The notes below the pieces were generated by a model. It did not search any database. It was not told the DNA's origin and was given only the letters and a program-made list of their open reading frames with translations. From the NCBI GenBank assembly GCA_029582165.1, contig CM055876.1:22223001-22287000 (forward strand): a stretch of 64,000 bases of DNA, read 5' to 3'. The stretch comes from Portulaca oleracea. Taxonomy: Eukaryota; Streptophyta; Magnoliopsida; Caryophyllales; Portulacaceae. Made by a program: the position numbers and the translations under genes. Shown piece by piece: positions 1 to 11,597 of this stretch (positions within the stretch are counted from its first letter, which is position 1; every line of letters starts with the position of its first letter).

Positions 1-19
1 TGAATCAAGATAGGTTCTA

Positions 20-1141
20 ATGGATTGCAAAAGGTCTAGCAAGAATTCGCAACGTGAGCTACAATGCTTGAAGCAACAAATTGATGATCTTGCCAAGCAA
101 ATGGAAGAATGTGGAATTCTTCCAAAGGGATCAAAAAGCACAAAATCACGTGTGGTTCAGTCATCTAAGGTTGAATATGAAGCACCTTATGCACGGAGTA
201 AACATTCCAAAAAGAAGAATGGGAAGAAAGTTCAAAAAGATTTCTTACCATCCGATTACAAAGGTGACTCCACAAGATCAACCCTCATCCATTCCCAAAC
301 CCCACGTGCAAGAACCAGCACCCATAGCCCAAGGAGTTGTTATCATTGCCAAAGTTTAGGTCATATTGAATTGGAGTGTCCTAACAAGAAAGAAGTGCCT
401 TCGGAAGGGTACCAAACACATGATAACAAACCATTTGAGGAGGAAAAGGAAGAGGAAGTTGGCGTTGACATGAAAGGAGAAGAATTGGAGGTTGACGCAA
501 AAGAAGAAGAAATTGGGATTGACGCATATGAGGAGGAGAAGAAAGAGGAAGAAAATGTAGAAGAGGAGCATATGGAAAAGTGGCTTGTGACAAAAGAAGC
601 AAGTGTGGCGTATGAACATCCACAAAGAGAGTGCAAGATCTCTCATTATACCAACAAAGGAGAAGTATGTTCATTAAACCAAGAAAAGGAAAGTTGTGCC
701 TCCTATGGATATATCGTTGTCCTTATGCAAAGGTTAAGCCATGAGAATTTCAATCCAAGAAGTTTAGTAAGTCTTTGCTTTTACAAAATTTACAAAGATT
801 TATTATATTGCAAAATTACTTCTATGGATTCCTGTCATACTCTGTTGGAAGGACCAAAGTTGCTAGATAGGAATATCATGCCTCTTGATGCATCTCTACT
901 TCCATCTTACACCACACGGCCTAAGAAGGAAGAAAGCCAACTTGTGTCGATCATGAAGATGGAGTATCGAGGGAATAAAGAATATAAGGATCCTATTCTT
1001 ATACATTTGGAGAAGAATGAAATGGGTCCAAGTATCCATCACATTTTGAATCTTCCCACGAAGCATATCTTCCATGAGCATCCAAAAGATATCTACTCAG
1101 ATCACATGGTTGAAAGGCCGAAATTCGAAAGGATGTTATAG
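20..1141 (+). pseudogene. RetA gag-protease remnant, 373 codons open
   Basis: This is a retrotransposon structural-protein frame. Its N terminus is basic and lysine-rich (residues 1-80). A CCHC zinc knuckle (CYHCQSLGHIELECP, about residues 108-122) is followed by a strongly acidic Glu-rich stretch (about 138-185). The C-terminal third carries worn protease echoes, such as SMDSCHTLLEGP, which aligns with MDACHILLGRP in RetB. The protease active-site Asp-Gly motif is not recognisable. The capsid core seen in other RetA copies is missing because of an internal deletion near codon 84. The ATG at 20 matches the start used by sister copies (21363, 29308). The frame is intact, but the protein would lack a capsid fold and protease activity, so I treat it as a remnant. 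Confidence 0.75.
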
Positions 1142-1394
1142 CCCAAGTCATCAAAGTGCATTGCTTCATATTAAATGATGAAGGCCAAATTGTGGAATTT
1201 GAAATTTTGGAGATACATGGAATTCCTATACCCGTGGTGGAGCATCGAGAAACAAAGTCCAAAAGCGCCATTGGGTTATTTTGGAAGTAGTTGAGGAAGT
1301 TTTGTAAGGGAGTCTATGATGACTTCAAAGCATTTAAAAAGAAAGTTTGTAATTTTTTGTGAAGAACGCAAGTAAGAGAGTTGATGCTAGAAGT

Positions 1395-1425
1395 TTAAGG
1401 ACAAACTTTTTCAACCGGGGGAGTA
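1395..1425 (+). promoter_or_regulatory. RetA polypurine tract region
   Basis: Purine-rich ccgggggagta sits directly before the LTR start at 1426, where plus-strand DNA synthesis would be primed. Read in frame, the bases from 1395 give SLRTNFFQPGEYDV, the same motif that spans the polypurine tract in RetB and RetC. RetA therefore descends from an element whose pol frame ran into the 3' LTR. Confidence 0.75.
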
Positions 1426-2441
1426 TGATGTATATTTGATGGCCATATACATCAAGGACATCAAGGAAGACATCCAATATGCATTATAGGAGCCTAATAC
1501 TCGGTTATATGGCAAAAGAGCATCATTCACCCAAGTATCCCTTTCGTTTGAATGATTTCAACAATGGAAGTTTGGTAATTTACTCTATAACTCTAGATAT
1601 ATGCGTCTAATGAGGAAGTCATCCAAAGACATATTGAAGAGCATTGAAAGAGCTTTCCAATGGTTTTTGAATCTTGGAAAACGGACAAGTATTGAAGGAG
1701 TTATAGTCTTTTCTTTCTAGAGTTGTATTTTAGAGTTTTATGATGTAATAAATGTGTAGGATGATGTAAGCCTCAAGGGGCCTAATTTCTTGAATAGTGC
1801 ACGTCCTAGGGGGCTTAGGATTACTATAAGTACCCCCTTAGGCCTCTTGTAATCTCATTCATTCAATAAATCAAATACAAACACAAGGTGTTGTTTTCTC
1901 TCTAGCTTTTGTGCTAGTTTTCGTTTCTCTTGAGGGAGATTTGATCCTATCTTCTTCTTCTAGCTTAGGGTGGTGTCCTAAGTGGTGATAGGTAGAGATT
2001 GAAGCATTCTTGAAGGTGGTGTGGCTGTATCCTCCAAGAATCTTCAAAGCCATTATCATTCATCATTCAAATCGTGAGTTTCTTTCTAGTTTTCATTTGA
2101 TCTTGTTTTTGTTTCTACATTGTTTCAAATTCAAGATTCTTTTGAATATCATTCAATCATTCAAGAAACATACATTCCACCCATTCCTACATTCATTTCA
2201 TTCATCCATTTCGTCCATTCCATTCGTTTATCCATCCATTCATTCATCCATTCATTCAATCTTAAAGAAACACTTAAAGATCCTAATCTTTTGTATAATT
2301 TGATCATCTTTGATCCTATTATACATCATTTCATTCAATTTGGTTGATCTTTAAGAACTTTGAGAAGCAAGATTCTTATCTTGGTTTTTAAAGATCCTTT
2401 TTCCAAGTATAGTGAGATTCCATTGATCCCATTATACATCA
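1426..2441 (+). repeat. RetA LTR A1 (1016 bp)
   Basis: It starts TGATGTATA and ends TATACATCA, a perfect 9-base terminal inverted repeat. A polypurine tract lies before it and a tRNA-iMet primer-binding site after it, so it closes copy 1 and opens copy 2. The TATA position reads tataagta here, against tataaata in the other RetA LTRs. A (CATT)n-like tract lies near 2185-2260. It is 24 bp shorter than A2-A4. Confidence 0.93.
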
Positions 2442-2445
2442 AAAT

Positions 2446-2457
2446 TGGTATCAGAGC
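2446..2457 (+). promoter_or_regulatory. Primer-binding site, tRNA-iMet, RetA copy 2
   Basis: TGGTATCAGAGC lies four bases after the LTR end. It primes minus-strand synthesis in most plant gypsy elements. An untranslated leader follows to 2705; sister copies keep a proline/threonine-rich open stretch there with no recognised domain. Confidence 0.93.
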
Positions 2458-2705
2458 TTAGAAGTTTGAATCTCTTAGTTCTTGATACAATCTTTTTACA
2501 ATCTTTCCCTCTCCCACACGTTCCCCATCACCCCTACCATCACACGTCCATCACAAAAATTCATCCTCCATTCCACGTCCCCACTAAACTCCACAAAGAA
2601 CCCGTGAGCCCAAACACAAATCCAACCAATTCTCCCTCACGTCCCTTCTATGCTAATCATCCTACCATGAGTTTCTTGCGATCTTTTGAATCAAGATAGG
2701 TTCTA

Positions 2706-2995
2706 ATGGATTGCTAAAGGTCTAGCAAGAATTCCCAACGTGAGCTACAATGCTTGAAGCAACAAATTGATGATCTTGCCAAGCAAATGGAAGAATGTGG
2801 AATTCTTCCAAAGGGATCAAGAAGCACAAAATCACGTGTGGTTCTCTCTTCTAAGGTTGAATATGAAGCACCTTATGCACGGAGTAAATATTCCAAAAAG
2901 AAGAATGGGAAGAAAGTTCTAAAAGATTTCTTACCATCCGATTACAAAGGTGACTCCATGAACAATCTTGAAGGAGTTAAGCAAGGAAGCATGGA
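2706..2995 (+). pseudogene. RetA copy 2 gag, left part, interrupted by RetB
   Basis: This is the N-terminal basic part of gag, as in copy 1. Codon 4 is TAA where sister copies have AAA, and the next in-frame ATG is at 2754. The frame is cut at 2995 by the RetB insertion. The rest of the gene resumes at 19859. Confidence 0.88.
2991..2995. repeat. Target-site duplication ATGGA, left of RetB trimer
   Basis: It is identical to 19859-19863. The uninterrupted site, with a single ATGGA, is at 32223-32227. Confidence 0.95.
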
Positions 2996-3843
2996 TGATG
3001 CATAATGAATCAAAAACAATCCATCATACACGAAATGAAAGAAAACGATCGTTCACAAGATAGAACTTGTGATTTGTTGAAACCTCAAAAACGAATGGAT
3101 CGAATGGAATGTGAATGAAAGGAACGAATTATGGAAGGCTCAAACGAGAGTTCTAATGATTAGACATGTATGACAACCAAGAGAATTCAAAAGATAAAAC
3201 CAAAAACGTACCAATTCAAAAAGAACCAAACGCTTGATGTAGAACAAGATAGAATGGCAATGAAAACCTCCTTGATTGATATAGACTCACCACAATCAAC
3301 TCGATTCCCAACTCCTCCTTTGCACCATCCAAGATTGCTCCCTCTTGGACTAGAAGAGAAGATTTGATTCGAAAACCCCTCAAGGTATTCGATCAATCTA
3401 GCTAAAACTAGAGAGAAAACTAAAGCATAGCAACTTTAGAGAGATTTGTGTTTATTTTCAATATGAATGAGATGAATTTTATAAAGGACCTAAGGGGGTA
3501 TTTATAGTAGAATCCCTCCCTTTAGGCGTCACCTCCCACCAAGAAAAGGCCCCTTAAGGGCTTACATCATCCCACTCACATATTACATCACTTTAAAGAA
3601 AATACAATATCTCCTAAAATACAACTCCAATACTAAAGATTCAAAAGCCAAAATGTACATAAAGAATAGCTCTATCATATGGCTGAATGAGAACTTCAAG
3701 ACTCTTGAGATAAGGAGCTCAAAAATCTCTTAGTGTAGGAGATACCAGTGATGTCATGTGAGAAACCACTTGAAATGAGTTGTAGAAGGTTTGTGAGGTC
3801 TTTAAGAGCTTCCTCTTGATGCATTGAAGTATGATATGCATCA
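2996..3843 (-). repeat. RetB LTR 1 (3' LTR of trimer)
   Basis: On the minus strand it begins TGATGCATATC and ends ATGCATCA. The TATA box (TATAAATA) is at 3499-3506, within a CTATAAATACCCCCTTAGG core that RetA also has. The 5' end forms a hairpin (8-bp stem, 3817-3824 with 3836-3843). The last 49 codons of pol lie inside it, ending at 3696. Confidence 0.95.
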
Positions 3844-5762
3844 TTCACCCCTTCTTGAGAAAAGTTTGCCCTCAAACTTGGAATCTCTTCTCCTTCTTGA
3901 TAATAAGGTTTGAGATCACTTACATTGAAAGTACAACTTCCCTCATAACCATCATCTAACTTCAACTTGTAAGCATTATCTCCGATCTTCTCAATAACCT
4001 CAAAAGGACCATCACTTCTTGGTTTCAATTTCCCTTTTCTTCTATTTGGAAACCTTTCTTTCTTGAGGTGAATCCATACCCTGTCTCCAGGTTTGAAAAT
4101 AACCTTCTTCCTCTTTTGATTGACCTTCTCTTCAACCCTTTGAGTATACCTCATGATCTTTTCACGAACTTCCTCATGTAACTTCTTAATCTCCTCCACT
4201 CTCTTATTAGCTTCAAACTTGAATTTAGTTGATGTAGATATAGGAGATAAATCCATGGGCTTGAGAGGGTTCTTACCATACACAACTTCAAATGGAGATA
4301 ACTTTGTAGCTCGATTTGGACTCCGATTATAAGCAAATTCAGCATGACTTAGCAAAGTATCCCAACTTTTCTTATCCTTACTCACCAAAGCTCGTAATAA
4401 GGCTCCCAAGGTACGGTTGACAACTTCAGTTTGTCCATCCGTTTGGGGATGACATGCCGTGCTAAATTTGAGCTTTGTTCCCATCTTCTTCCAAAGAGTA
4501 ACCCAAAAGTGACTTAGAAACTTAGAGTCTCTACCACTCACCATAGTCTTGGGTATACCATGCAACTTAACAATCTCATCAAAGTATAAAGTAGCAACTC
4601 TCGTAGCATCATATGTAGTGTTACAAGGTACAAAATGTGCCATCTTTGAAAATCGATCTAGAACCACCATAATAGAATCTTTACCTCTTTGAGTTCGAGG
4701 TAGACCCACAACGAAGTCTAAACTCACATCTTCCCAAGGATGATATGGGATAGGTAGAGGTGTATATAAGCCTTGTGGTAACACATGTGACTTGGCAAGA
4801 TTGCACGTACCACATCTCTTCACAATATGCTCAACATCTTTCACCATACTAGGCCAAAAATAATAAACTCTCAACATCAAATAAGTCTTCTCTATACCAA
4901 AATGACCCGCCAAAGCACCTCCATGAACCTCTTGAATCAACAATTCACGCAAGGAAGTCTTTGGTATACATAATTGATTCCCTTTGAATAGGAAACCATC
5001 TTCAATATGAAACATTTCATGGGGATGTTTCTTCGCCAAAACATACACTTCTTTGAAATCTTGATCATCTTGATACAAATCTTTAATATGCTCAAATCCA
5101 GCAACATTAGAATCAAGAATATATGTAAGTAAGTACCTTCTTGAAAGAGCATCGGCACCCTTATTCAAGTGCCCGGCTTTGTGTTTGATCACGAATTGAA
5201 AGGCTTGCATAAATTCAACCCATTTGGCATGGCGTGGGTTAAGCTTATGTTGGCCTTGGATGAATTTGAGAGCTTCATGATCACTATGAAGAATGAACTC
5301 TCCACTTAGCAAATAATGCCTCCAATGCTCAAGAGCTCTTATAATGGCATAGAACTCTTTATCATATGTACTATACTTCCTCTTTGCCTCGTTCAACTTC
5401 TCACTAAAATAAGCAATTGGCCTTCCCTCTTGTGTAAGGACAGCACCAATGCCAACTCCACTAGCATCCACTTCTACTTCAAATACTTTGTCAAAACATG
5501 GCAAGACTAGAAGAGGTGCGTTACACAACTTTTCTTTGATGCTCTCAAACGCCAATTGAGCGCTTTTACTCCAAAAATACTCCTTTTGCTTCAAAAATTC
5601 GGTCATAGGAGCCATAATAGTAGAGAAATTCTTGATAAATCTTCTATAGAAAGAAGCTAAACCATGAAATGATCGTACCTCATGTATACTCGTTGGTGTT
5701 GGCCATTCTTGGATAGCTTTGATCTTTTCTTGGTCGACGTGGATTCCATCTTTGGAGAGCAC
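3696..5762 (-). pseudogene. RetB copy 1 pol, RT end to integrase
   Basis: This is the downstream half of the polyprotein: the RT thumb end, RNase H ([23 protein letters not shown]), the integrase HHCC zinc domain (ending KRCGTC), the DD35E core and the GPF module. It ends FSQEGVND across the polypurine tract and 49 codons into the LTR. The integrase has VSGRDSKF where other copies have VSDRDSKF, so the second catalytic Asp is lost. A 67-base deletion near 5778 separates it from the RT fingers and palm in another frame. It cannot be functional as it stands. Confidence 0.92.
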
Positions 5763-6145
5763 ATATCCAAGGAAGACAAAACTAGCTCTATATGCTTTAC
5801 ATGATCATTCTCACTTCTACTATATACAAGTATGTAATCAAAGTATACAACAACACACTTTCCAATCAAAGGTTTCAATACATGATTCATTAACCTCATG
5901 AAAGTAGAAGGAGCATTTGTTAGATCGAAAGGCATCACTAACCATTCATATAAGCCTTCTTTGGTTTTGAAAGCCGTTTTCCATTCATCTCCTTCACATA
6001 TGCAAATTTGATGATATCCACTCTTCAAATCGATCTTTGAAAACACAACACTTCCATAAAGTTCATCAAGAAGATCCTCCAAACGTGAAATGGGAAAACG
6101 ATATTTGATGGTGATTTTGTTGATGGACCTACAATCCATGCACAT
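5657..6145 (-). pseudogene. RetB copy 1 RT fingers and palm, catalytic Asp mutated
   Basis: The RT core ([21 protein letters not shown]) is followed by YFDYILVYS. The second aspartate of the catalytic YFDD box is changed to tyrosine by one base (gtatgtaatc here, gtatgtcatc in sisters). It also has MPFDLTNAP where RetB copy 3 and the 21.6-kb element have the usual MPFGLTNAP. Frameshifts lie at both ends: near 6160 towards gag, and near 5778 towards the thumb. Confidence 0.92.
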
Positions 6146-8084
6146 ACGTTGAGTACCATCTTTCTTTGGAACTAGTAACAGGAGCAGCGCATGGGCTCAT
6201 ACTTGGACGAATTAAACCCTTTTGGAGTAGCTCATCAACTTGCTTTTGAACTTCTTGAGACTCTTTGGGGTTCATTTGGTATGCTTGCTTGTTGGGTAAT
6301 GTAGCTCCCGGAATTAGATCAATCTTATGCTCAATGTCCCTCCTTGGTGGCAAGCCGTGGGGCATGTCTTTTGGAAACAAATGACCAAATATCCTCATCA
6401 AGGGGGCAAGCCGTGGGTGTTCAATAGTTGGGGAAGCTTGTTCCTCTTGCAAATTCGCCAAAATCAACTCTTTTTGCTCATAAAACTCATGTTGATCCGC
6501 TTTTAACAAAGAAACAATATTGGACTCCTTTTCTTGCTCCTTTTGTTGGGGTGGCTGAATAATAGAAGAAGGTGGCAATGGGGCCAATGTGATCTTCTTC
6601 TTGTTGATGGTGAAGGAATAAGTGTTCATTCTTCCATCATGTGTGACGTACCTATCAAAAAGCCAAGGTCTCCCAAGCAAAATATGACAAGCATCCATAG
6701 GTACTACATCACACCATATTTGATCTTTATAACTCTTCCCAATGGATAAAGATATAAGCACACGTTTATCAATCTTTATACCCTTCCCATGACTCAACCA
6801 TTGTATGTTGTAAGGAGAGGGATGAGAACTTACTTCCAACTTCAATTTTTCAACCATTATAGTAGAGGCCGCATTAGTACAACTACCACCATCAATAATG
6901 AGTGAACATACCTTCCCTTGAACCGTACATCTAGTATGGAAGATAGTTTCACGTTGCTCCAATTCGTTTGGTGTAGAAGCCACGCTTAATGCCCTTCTCA
7001 ACACAAGTAATTCTCCATCATCCGCTTCTTCTACATTTTCCTCTTCAGAAACGTCATCCTCCTCAAGTTGCTCTTCTTCATACTCACTTTCATGGCAACT
7101 TGGTTCAACATATAAAGCACTTTGATATTCAACAAGAGAGACTACACGTTTGTTAGGACATTCGGATGCAATATGACCCAACCCTTGGCACCTAAAACAT
7201 CTTCTTGGAGGCAATGTCCTTGGTTCTTGGACGTGGGGTTTAGATGGGGGATTTTGTGGGGTTTTGCCGTAGGGTTTTTGGGAGGATGGGGGCTGATTTT
7301 GTGGAGTTTTGTATTGTGTTTGGGTAGGTGGACGTGTGGTATAAGGTTTGGATTGTGTAGGGTACGTTCTCATGGTATCTTTTCCCCTTTCTTTCCTTTG
7401 CCTTTCTACTTTCAAGGCCAAAGTACTTAATTCATCTAACGATTGATAAGAATGTAACTCAACAACATTACGTATCCAATCATTCAAACCAATTAGAAAA
7501 CGTACCAAAACTTGTGGCTCATTCTCCTTCAAGTCACAACGCCAAAGGAGATGTTCAAACTCTTTGGTATACTCTTCCACCGATTTGGATCCTTGAACAA
7601 GCTTTTGAAGTTTGACATAGTTTTCTTGGACGTAACTTTGGGGTAGGAATTTGCTTTGTAATTTGGACTTCATCTTCTCCCATGAACGAATCTTATCTTT
7701 CCCCTTTGCTTGGCGTTTCTTTTGCAAGTTAGTCCACCAAATACTAGCAGGCTTTCTCAACTTCAAGGCAACATACTTCACTTTTACCTCATCATTAACT
7801 TCTTTCAAATCAAACACACGTTCAACCGTTTGAATCCAATCAAGAAATACCTCCGGATCTAAACTACCATCAAATTCAGGAATTTCAACTTTAAAATCAA
7901 AACGTTCACCTCTTCTTGAGAATGAACTAGGCGTGCCATATGAAGCATCTTGATCAACATTTAAAGACTCCTTTTGTAATGCACGATTCAAATGCATATA
8001 GGTCTTTAATTGTTTTTGCAACATCTCAATTTGCATCCTCATAGCGTCGACATTCTTAGGTGAACTAGATTGAGACTCTTCCAT
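6129..8084 (-). pseudogene. RetB copy 1 gag-protease, open through PR
   Basis: This is the longest gag-PR frame in the window. The first ATG is at 8084 (MEESQSSSP); open sequence extends to 8105 without an ATG. A capsid domain (FDFKVEIPEFDGSLDP to LALKVERQRKER) covers about residues 60-225. A Pro/Thr/Gln-rich linker leads to a CCHC knuckle (CFRCQGLGHIASECP, about 295-312), then an acidic stretch, an aspartic protease (IIDGGSCTNAAS, near residue 397) and the LLGRPWLFDR strand. The protease has Asp-Gly-Gly, which I recall as usual for this plant group. The frame breaks shortly after the start of the RT linker, near 6160. Confidence 0.9.
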
Positions 8085-8316
8085 TTGATTCAATCTTGAT
8101 GTCAAATATTAGAACTTACGTAGGTAAGGGACGGATTTGGGTAGGTTTGTGTTTGGTTTTAGGGTTCTTTGTGGAGCTTGGGGTTCTTTATGAATTCTTT
8201 ATGAATTCTTGATGGGTTCTTTATGAGTTCTTGGAAGAACTCTAGGGTGGCGTGACAAATGGGACGAAAACAAGGTGTAAAAACATGCAAGAACACGAGG
8301 GGTATCAACCAACTAA

Positions 8317-8328
8317 GCTCTGATACCA
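8317..8328 (-). promoter_or_regulatory. Primer-binding site, RetB copy 1
   Basis: On the minus strand it reads TGGTATCAGAGC, four bases inside the 5' LTR. An untranslated leader of about 230 bases (8085-8316), rich in gttctt-type repeats, lies between it and the gag ATG. Confidence 0.93.
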
Positions 8329-8332
8329 CTTT

Positions 8333-9180
8333 TGATGCATAATGAATCAAAAACAATCCATCATACACGAAATGAAAGAAAACGATCGTTCACTAGATAG
8401 AACTTGTGATTTGTTGAAACCTCAAAAACGAATGGATCGAATGGAATGTGAATGAAAGGAACGAATTATGGAAGGCTCAAACGAGAGTTCTAATGATTAG
8501 ACATGTATGACAACTAAGAGAATTCAAAAGATAAAACCAAAAACGTACCAATTCAAAAAGAACCAAACACTTGATGTAGAACAAGATAGAATGGCAATGG
8601 AAACCTCCTTGATTGATATAGACTCACAACAATCAACTCGATTCCCAACTCCTCCTTTGCACCATCCAAGATTGCTCCCTCTTGGACTAGAAGAGAAGAT
8701 TTGATTCGAAAACCCCTCAAGGTATTCGATCAATCTAGCTAAAACTAGAGAGAAAACTAAAGCATAGCAACTTTAGAGAGATTTGTGTTTATTTTCAATA
8801 TGAATGAGATGAATTTTACAAAGGACCTAAGGGGGTATTTATAGTAGAATCCCTCCCTTTAGGCGTCACCTCCCACCAAGAAAAGGCCCCTTAAGGGCTT
8901 ACATCATCCCACTCACATATTACATCACTTTAAAGAAAATACAATATCTCCTAAAATACAACTCCAATACTAAAGATTCAAAAGCCAAAATGTACATAAA
9001 GAATAGCTCTATCATATGGCTGAATGAGAACTTCAAGACTCTTGAGATAAGGAGCTCAAAAATCTCTTAGTGTAGGAGATACCCGTGATGTCATGTGAGA
9101 AACCACTTGAAATGAGTTGTAGAAGGTTTGTGATGTCTTTAAGAGCTTCCTCTTGATGCATTGAAGTATGATATGCATCA
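8333..9180 (-). repeat. RetB LTR 2 (shared by copies 1 and 2)
   Basis: It is 848 bp with the same ends as LTR 1. A primer-binding site lies at its left and a polypurine tract at its right, and no target duplication flanks it. Confidence 0.95.
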
Positions 9181-11597
9181 TTCACCCCTTCTTGAGAAAA
9201 GTTTGCCCTCAAACTTGGAATCTCTTCTCCTTCTTGATAATAAGGTTTGAGATCACTTACATTGAAAGTACAACTTCCCTCATAACCATCATCTAACTTC
9301 AACTTGTAAGCATTATCTCCGATCTTCTCAATAACCTCAAAAGGACCATCACTTCTTGGTTTCAATTTCCCTTTTCTTCTATTTGGAAACCTTTCTTTCT
9401 TGAGATGAATCCATACCCTGTCTCCAGGTTTGAAAATAACCTTCTTCCTCTTTTGATTGACCTTCTCTTCAACCCTTTGAGTATACCTCATGATCTTTTC
9501 ACGAACTTCCTCATGTAACTTCTTAATCTCCTCCACTCTCTTATTAGCTTCAAAACTGAATTTAGTTGATGTAGATATAGGAGATAAATCCATGGGCTTG
9601 AGAGGGTTCTTACCATACACAACTTCAAATGGAGATAACTTTGTAGCTCGATTTGGACTCCGATTATAAGCAAATTCAGCATGACTTAGCAAAGTATCCC
9701 AACTTTTCTTATCCTTACTCACCAAAGCTCGTAATAAGGCTCCTAAGGTACGGTTGACAACTTCAGTTTGTCCATCCGTTTGGGGATGACATGCCGTGCT
9801 AAATTTGAGCTTTGTTCCCATCTTCTTCCAAAGAGTAACCCAAAAGTGACTTAGAAACTTAGAGTCCCTATCACTCACCATAGTCTTGGGTATACCATGC
9901 AACTTAACAATCTCATCAAAGTATAAAGTAGCAACTCTCGTAGCATCATATGTAGTGTTGCAAGGTACAAAATGTGCCATCTTTGAAAATCGATCTACAA
10001 CCACCATAATAGAATCTTTACCTCTTTGAGTTCGAGGTAGACCCACAACGAAGTCTAAACTCACATCTTCCCAAGGATGATATGGGATAGGTAGAGGTGT
10101 ATATAAGCCTTGTGGTAACACATGTGACTTGGCAAGATTGCACGTACCACATCTCTTCACAATATGCTCAACATCTTTCACCATACTAGGCCAAAAGTAA
10201 TAATCTCTCAACATCAAATAAGTCTTCTCTATACCAAAATGACCCGCCAAAGCACCTCCATGGATCTCTTGAATCAACAATTCACGCAAGGAAGTCTTTG
10301 GTATACATAATTGATTCCCTTTGAACAGGAAACCATCTTCAATATGAAACATTTCATGGGGATGTTTCTTCGCCAAAACATACACTTCTTTGAAATCTTG
10401 ATCATCTTGATACAAATCTTTAATATGCTCAAATCCAGCAACATTAGAATCAAGAATATATGTAAGTAAGTACCTTCTTGAAAGAGCATCGGCACCCTTA
10501 TTCAAGTGCCCGGCTTTGTGTTTGATCACGATTTGAAAGGCTTGCATAAATTCAACCCATTTGGCATGGCGTGGGTTAAGCTTATGTTGGCCTTGGATGA
10601 ATTTGAGAGCTTCATGATCACTATGAAGAATGAACTCTCCACTTAGCAAATAATGCCTCCAATGCTCAAGAGCTCTTATAATGGCATAGAACTCTTTATC
10701 ATATGTACTATACTTCATCTTTGCCTCGTTCAACTTCTCACTAAAATAAGCAATTGGCCTTCCCTCTTGTGTAAGGACCGCACCAATGCCAACTCCACTA
10801 GCATCCACTTCTACTTCAAATACTTTGTCAAAACATGGCAAGACTAGAAGAGGTGCGTTACACAACTTTTCTTTGATGCTCTCAAACGCCAATTGAGCGC
10901 TTTTACTCCAAAAATACTCCTTTTGCTTCAACAATTCGGTCATAGGAGCCATAATAGTAGAGAAATTCTTGATAAATCTTCTATAGAAAGAAGCTAAACC
11001 ATGAAATGATCGTACCTCATGTATACTCGTTGGTGTTGGCCATTCTTGTATAGCTTTGATCTTTTCTTGGTCGACGTGGATTCCATCTTTGGAGAGCACA
11101 TATCCAAGGAAGACAACCTTGGGTGAGAAGAAAGAGCACTTCTCCAAGTTGGCGTAGAGCTTTTCTTTCTCCAAGATATACAAAACTAGCTCTATATGCT
11201 TTACATGATCATTCTCACTTCTACTATATACAAGTATGTCATCAAAGTATACAACAACACACTTTCCAATCAAAGGTTTCAATACATGATTCATTAACCT
11301 CATGAAAGTAGAAGGAGCATTTGTTAGATCGAAAGGCATCACTAACCATTCATATAAGCCTTCTTTGGTTTTGAAAGCCGTTTTCCATTCATCTCCTTCA
11401 CATATGCGAATTTGATGATATCCACTCTTCAAATCGATCTTTGAAAACACAACACTTCCATAAAGTTCATCAAGAAGATCCTCCAAACGTGGAATGGGAA
11501 AACGATATTTGATGGTGATTTTGTTGATGGACCTACAATCCATGCACATACGTGGAGTACCATCTTTCTTTGGAACTAGTAACACCGGAACGCGCAC
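9033..11597 (-). CDS. RetB copy 2 pol: RT-RNase H-integrase, best preserved
   Basis: An 855-codon frame covers most of pol. [21 protein letters not shown] and YFDDILVYS (about residues 118-126). RNase [10 protein letters not shown] (about 266) and ADALSRR. Integrase: His/Cys zinc domain (about 455-500), then Asp near 514, Asp near 575 (VSDRDSKF) and Glu near 611 (HPQTDGQTEVVNR), which fits DD35E. The GPF module is near 750. The C terminus crosses the polypurine tract and ends 148 bases inside the LTR. There is no true start codon: the frame opens after a cluster of small deletions (11590-11700) that cuts it from protease. RT has MPFD rather than MPFG. All catalytic acids are present, but expression would need the upstream frame. 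Confidence 0.9.
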   Translation of the reverse strand: MRVPVLLVPKKDGTPRMCMDCRSINKITIKYRFPIPRLEDLLDELYGSVVFSKIDLKSGYHQIRICEGDEWKTAFKTKEGLYEWLVMPFDLTNAPSTFMRLMNHVLKPLIGKCVVVYFDDILVYSRSENDHVKHIELVLYILEKEKLYANLEKCSFFSPKVVFLGYVLSKDGIHVDQEKIKAIQEWPTPTSIHEVRSFHGLASFYRRFIKNFSTIMAPMTELLKQKEYFWSKSAQLAFESIKEKLCNAPLLVLPCFDKVFEVEVDASGVGIGAVLTQEGRPIAYFSEKLNEAKMKYSTYDKEFYAIIRALEHWRHYLLSGEFILHSDHEALKFIQGQHKLNPRHAKWVEFMQAFQIVIKHKAGHLNKGADALSRRYLLTYILDSNVAGFEHIKDLYQDDQDFKEVYVLAKKHPHEMFHIEDGFLFKGNQLCIPKTSLRELLIQEIHGGALAGHFGIEKTYLMLRDYYFWPSMVKDVEHIVKRCGTCNLAKSHVLPQGLYTPLPIPYHPWEDVSLDFVVGLPRTQRGKDSIMVVVDRFSKMAHFVPCNTTYDATRVATLYFDEIVKLHGIPKTMVSDRDSKFLSHFWVTLWKKMGTKLKFSTACHPQTDGQTEVVNRTLGALLRALVSKDKKSWDTLLSHAEFAYNRSPNRATKLSPFEVVYGKNPLKPMDLSPISTSTKFSFEANKRVEEIKKLHEEVREKIMRYTQRVEEKVNQKRKKVIFKPGDRVWIHLKKERFPNRRKGKLKPRSDGPFEVIEKIGDNAYKLKLDDGYEGSCTFNVSDLKPYYQEGEEIPSLRANFSQEGVNDAYHTSMHQEEALKDITNLLQLISSGFSHDITGISYTKRFLSSLSQES

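Larger units (their letters stand above)
1..1425 (+). mobile_element. RetA copy 1, internal region (left end outside window)
   Basis: The window opens about 250 bases downstream of where the primer-binding site would lie, judging by the other RetA copies. The region holds one gag-derived frame, then about 285 bases of untranslated tail, the polypurine tract and the LTR at 1426. It has no RT, RNase H or integrase, so it is non-autonomous. Compared with the copy at 31.7-32.8 kb, it has lost gag sequence between the lysine-rich leader and the zinc knuckle, near 269. Confidence 0.85.

Noticed and set aside
2446..2461. Could the tRNA-iMet-like sequences be tRNA genes?
   Set aside because: Only the 12-16 bases complementary to the tRNA 3' end are present, always next to an LTR. 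They are primer-binding sites.
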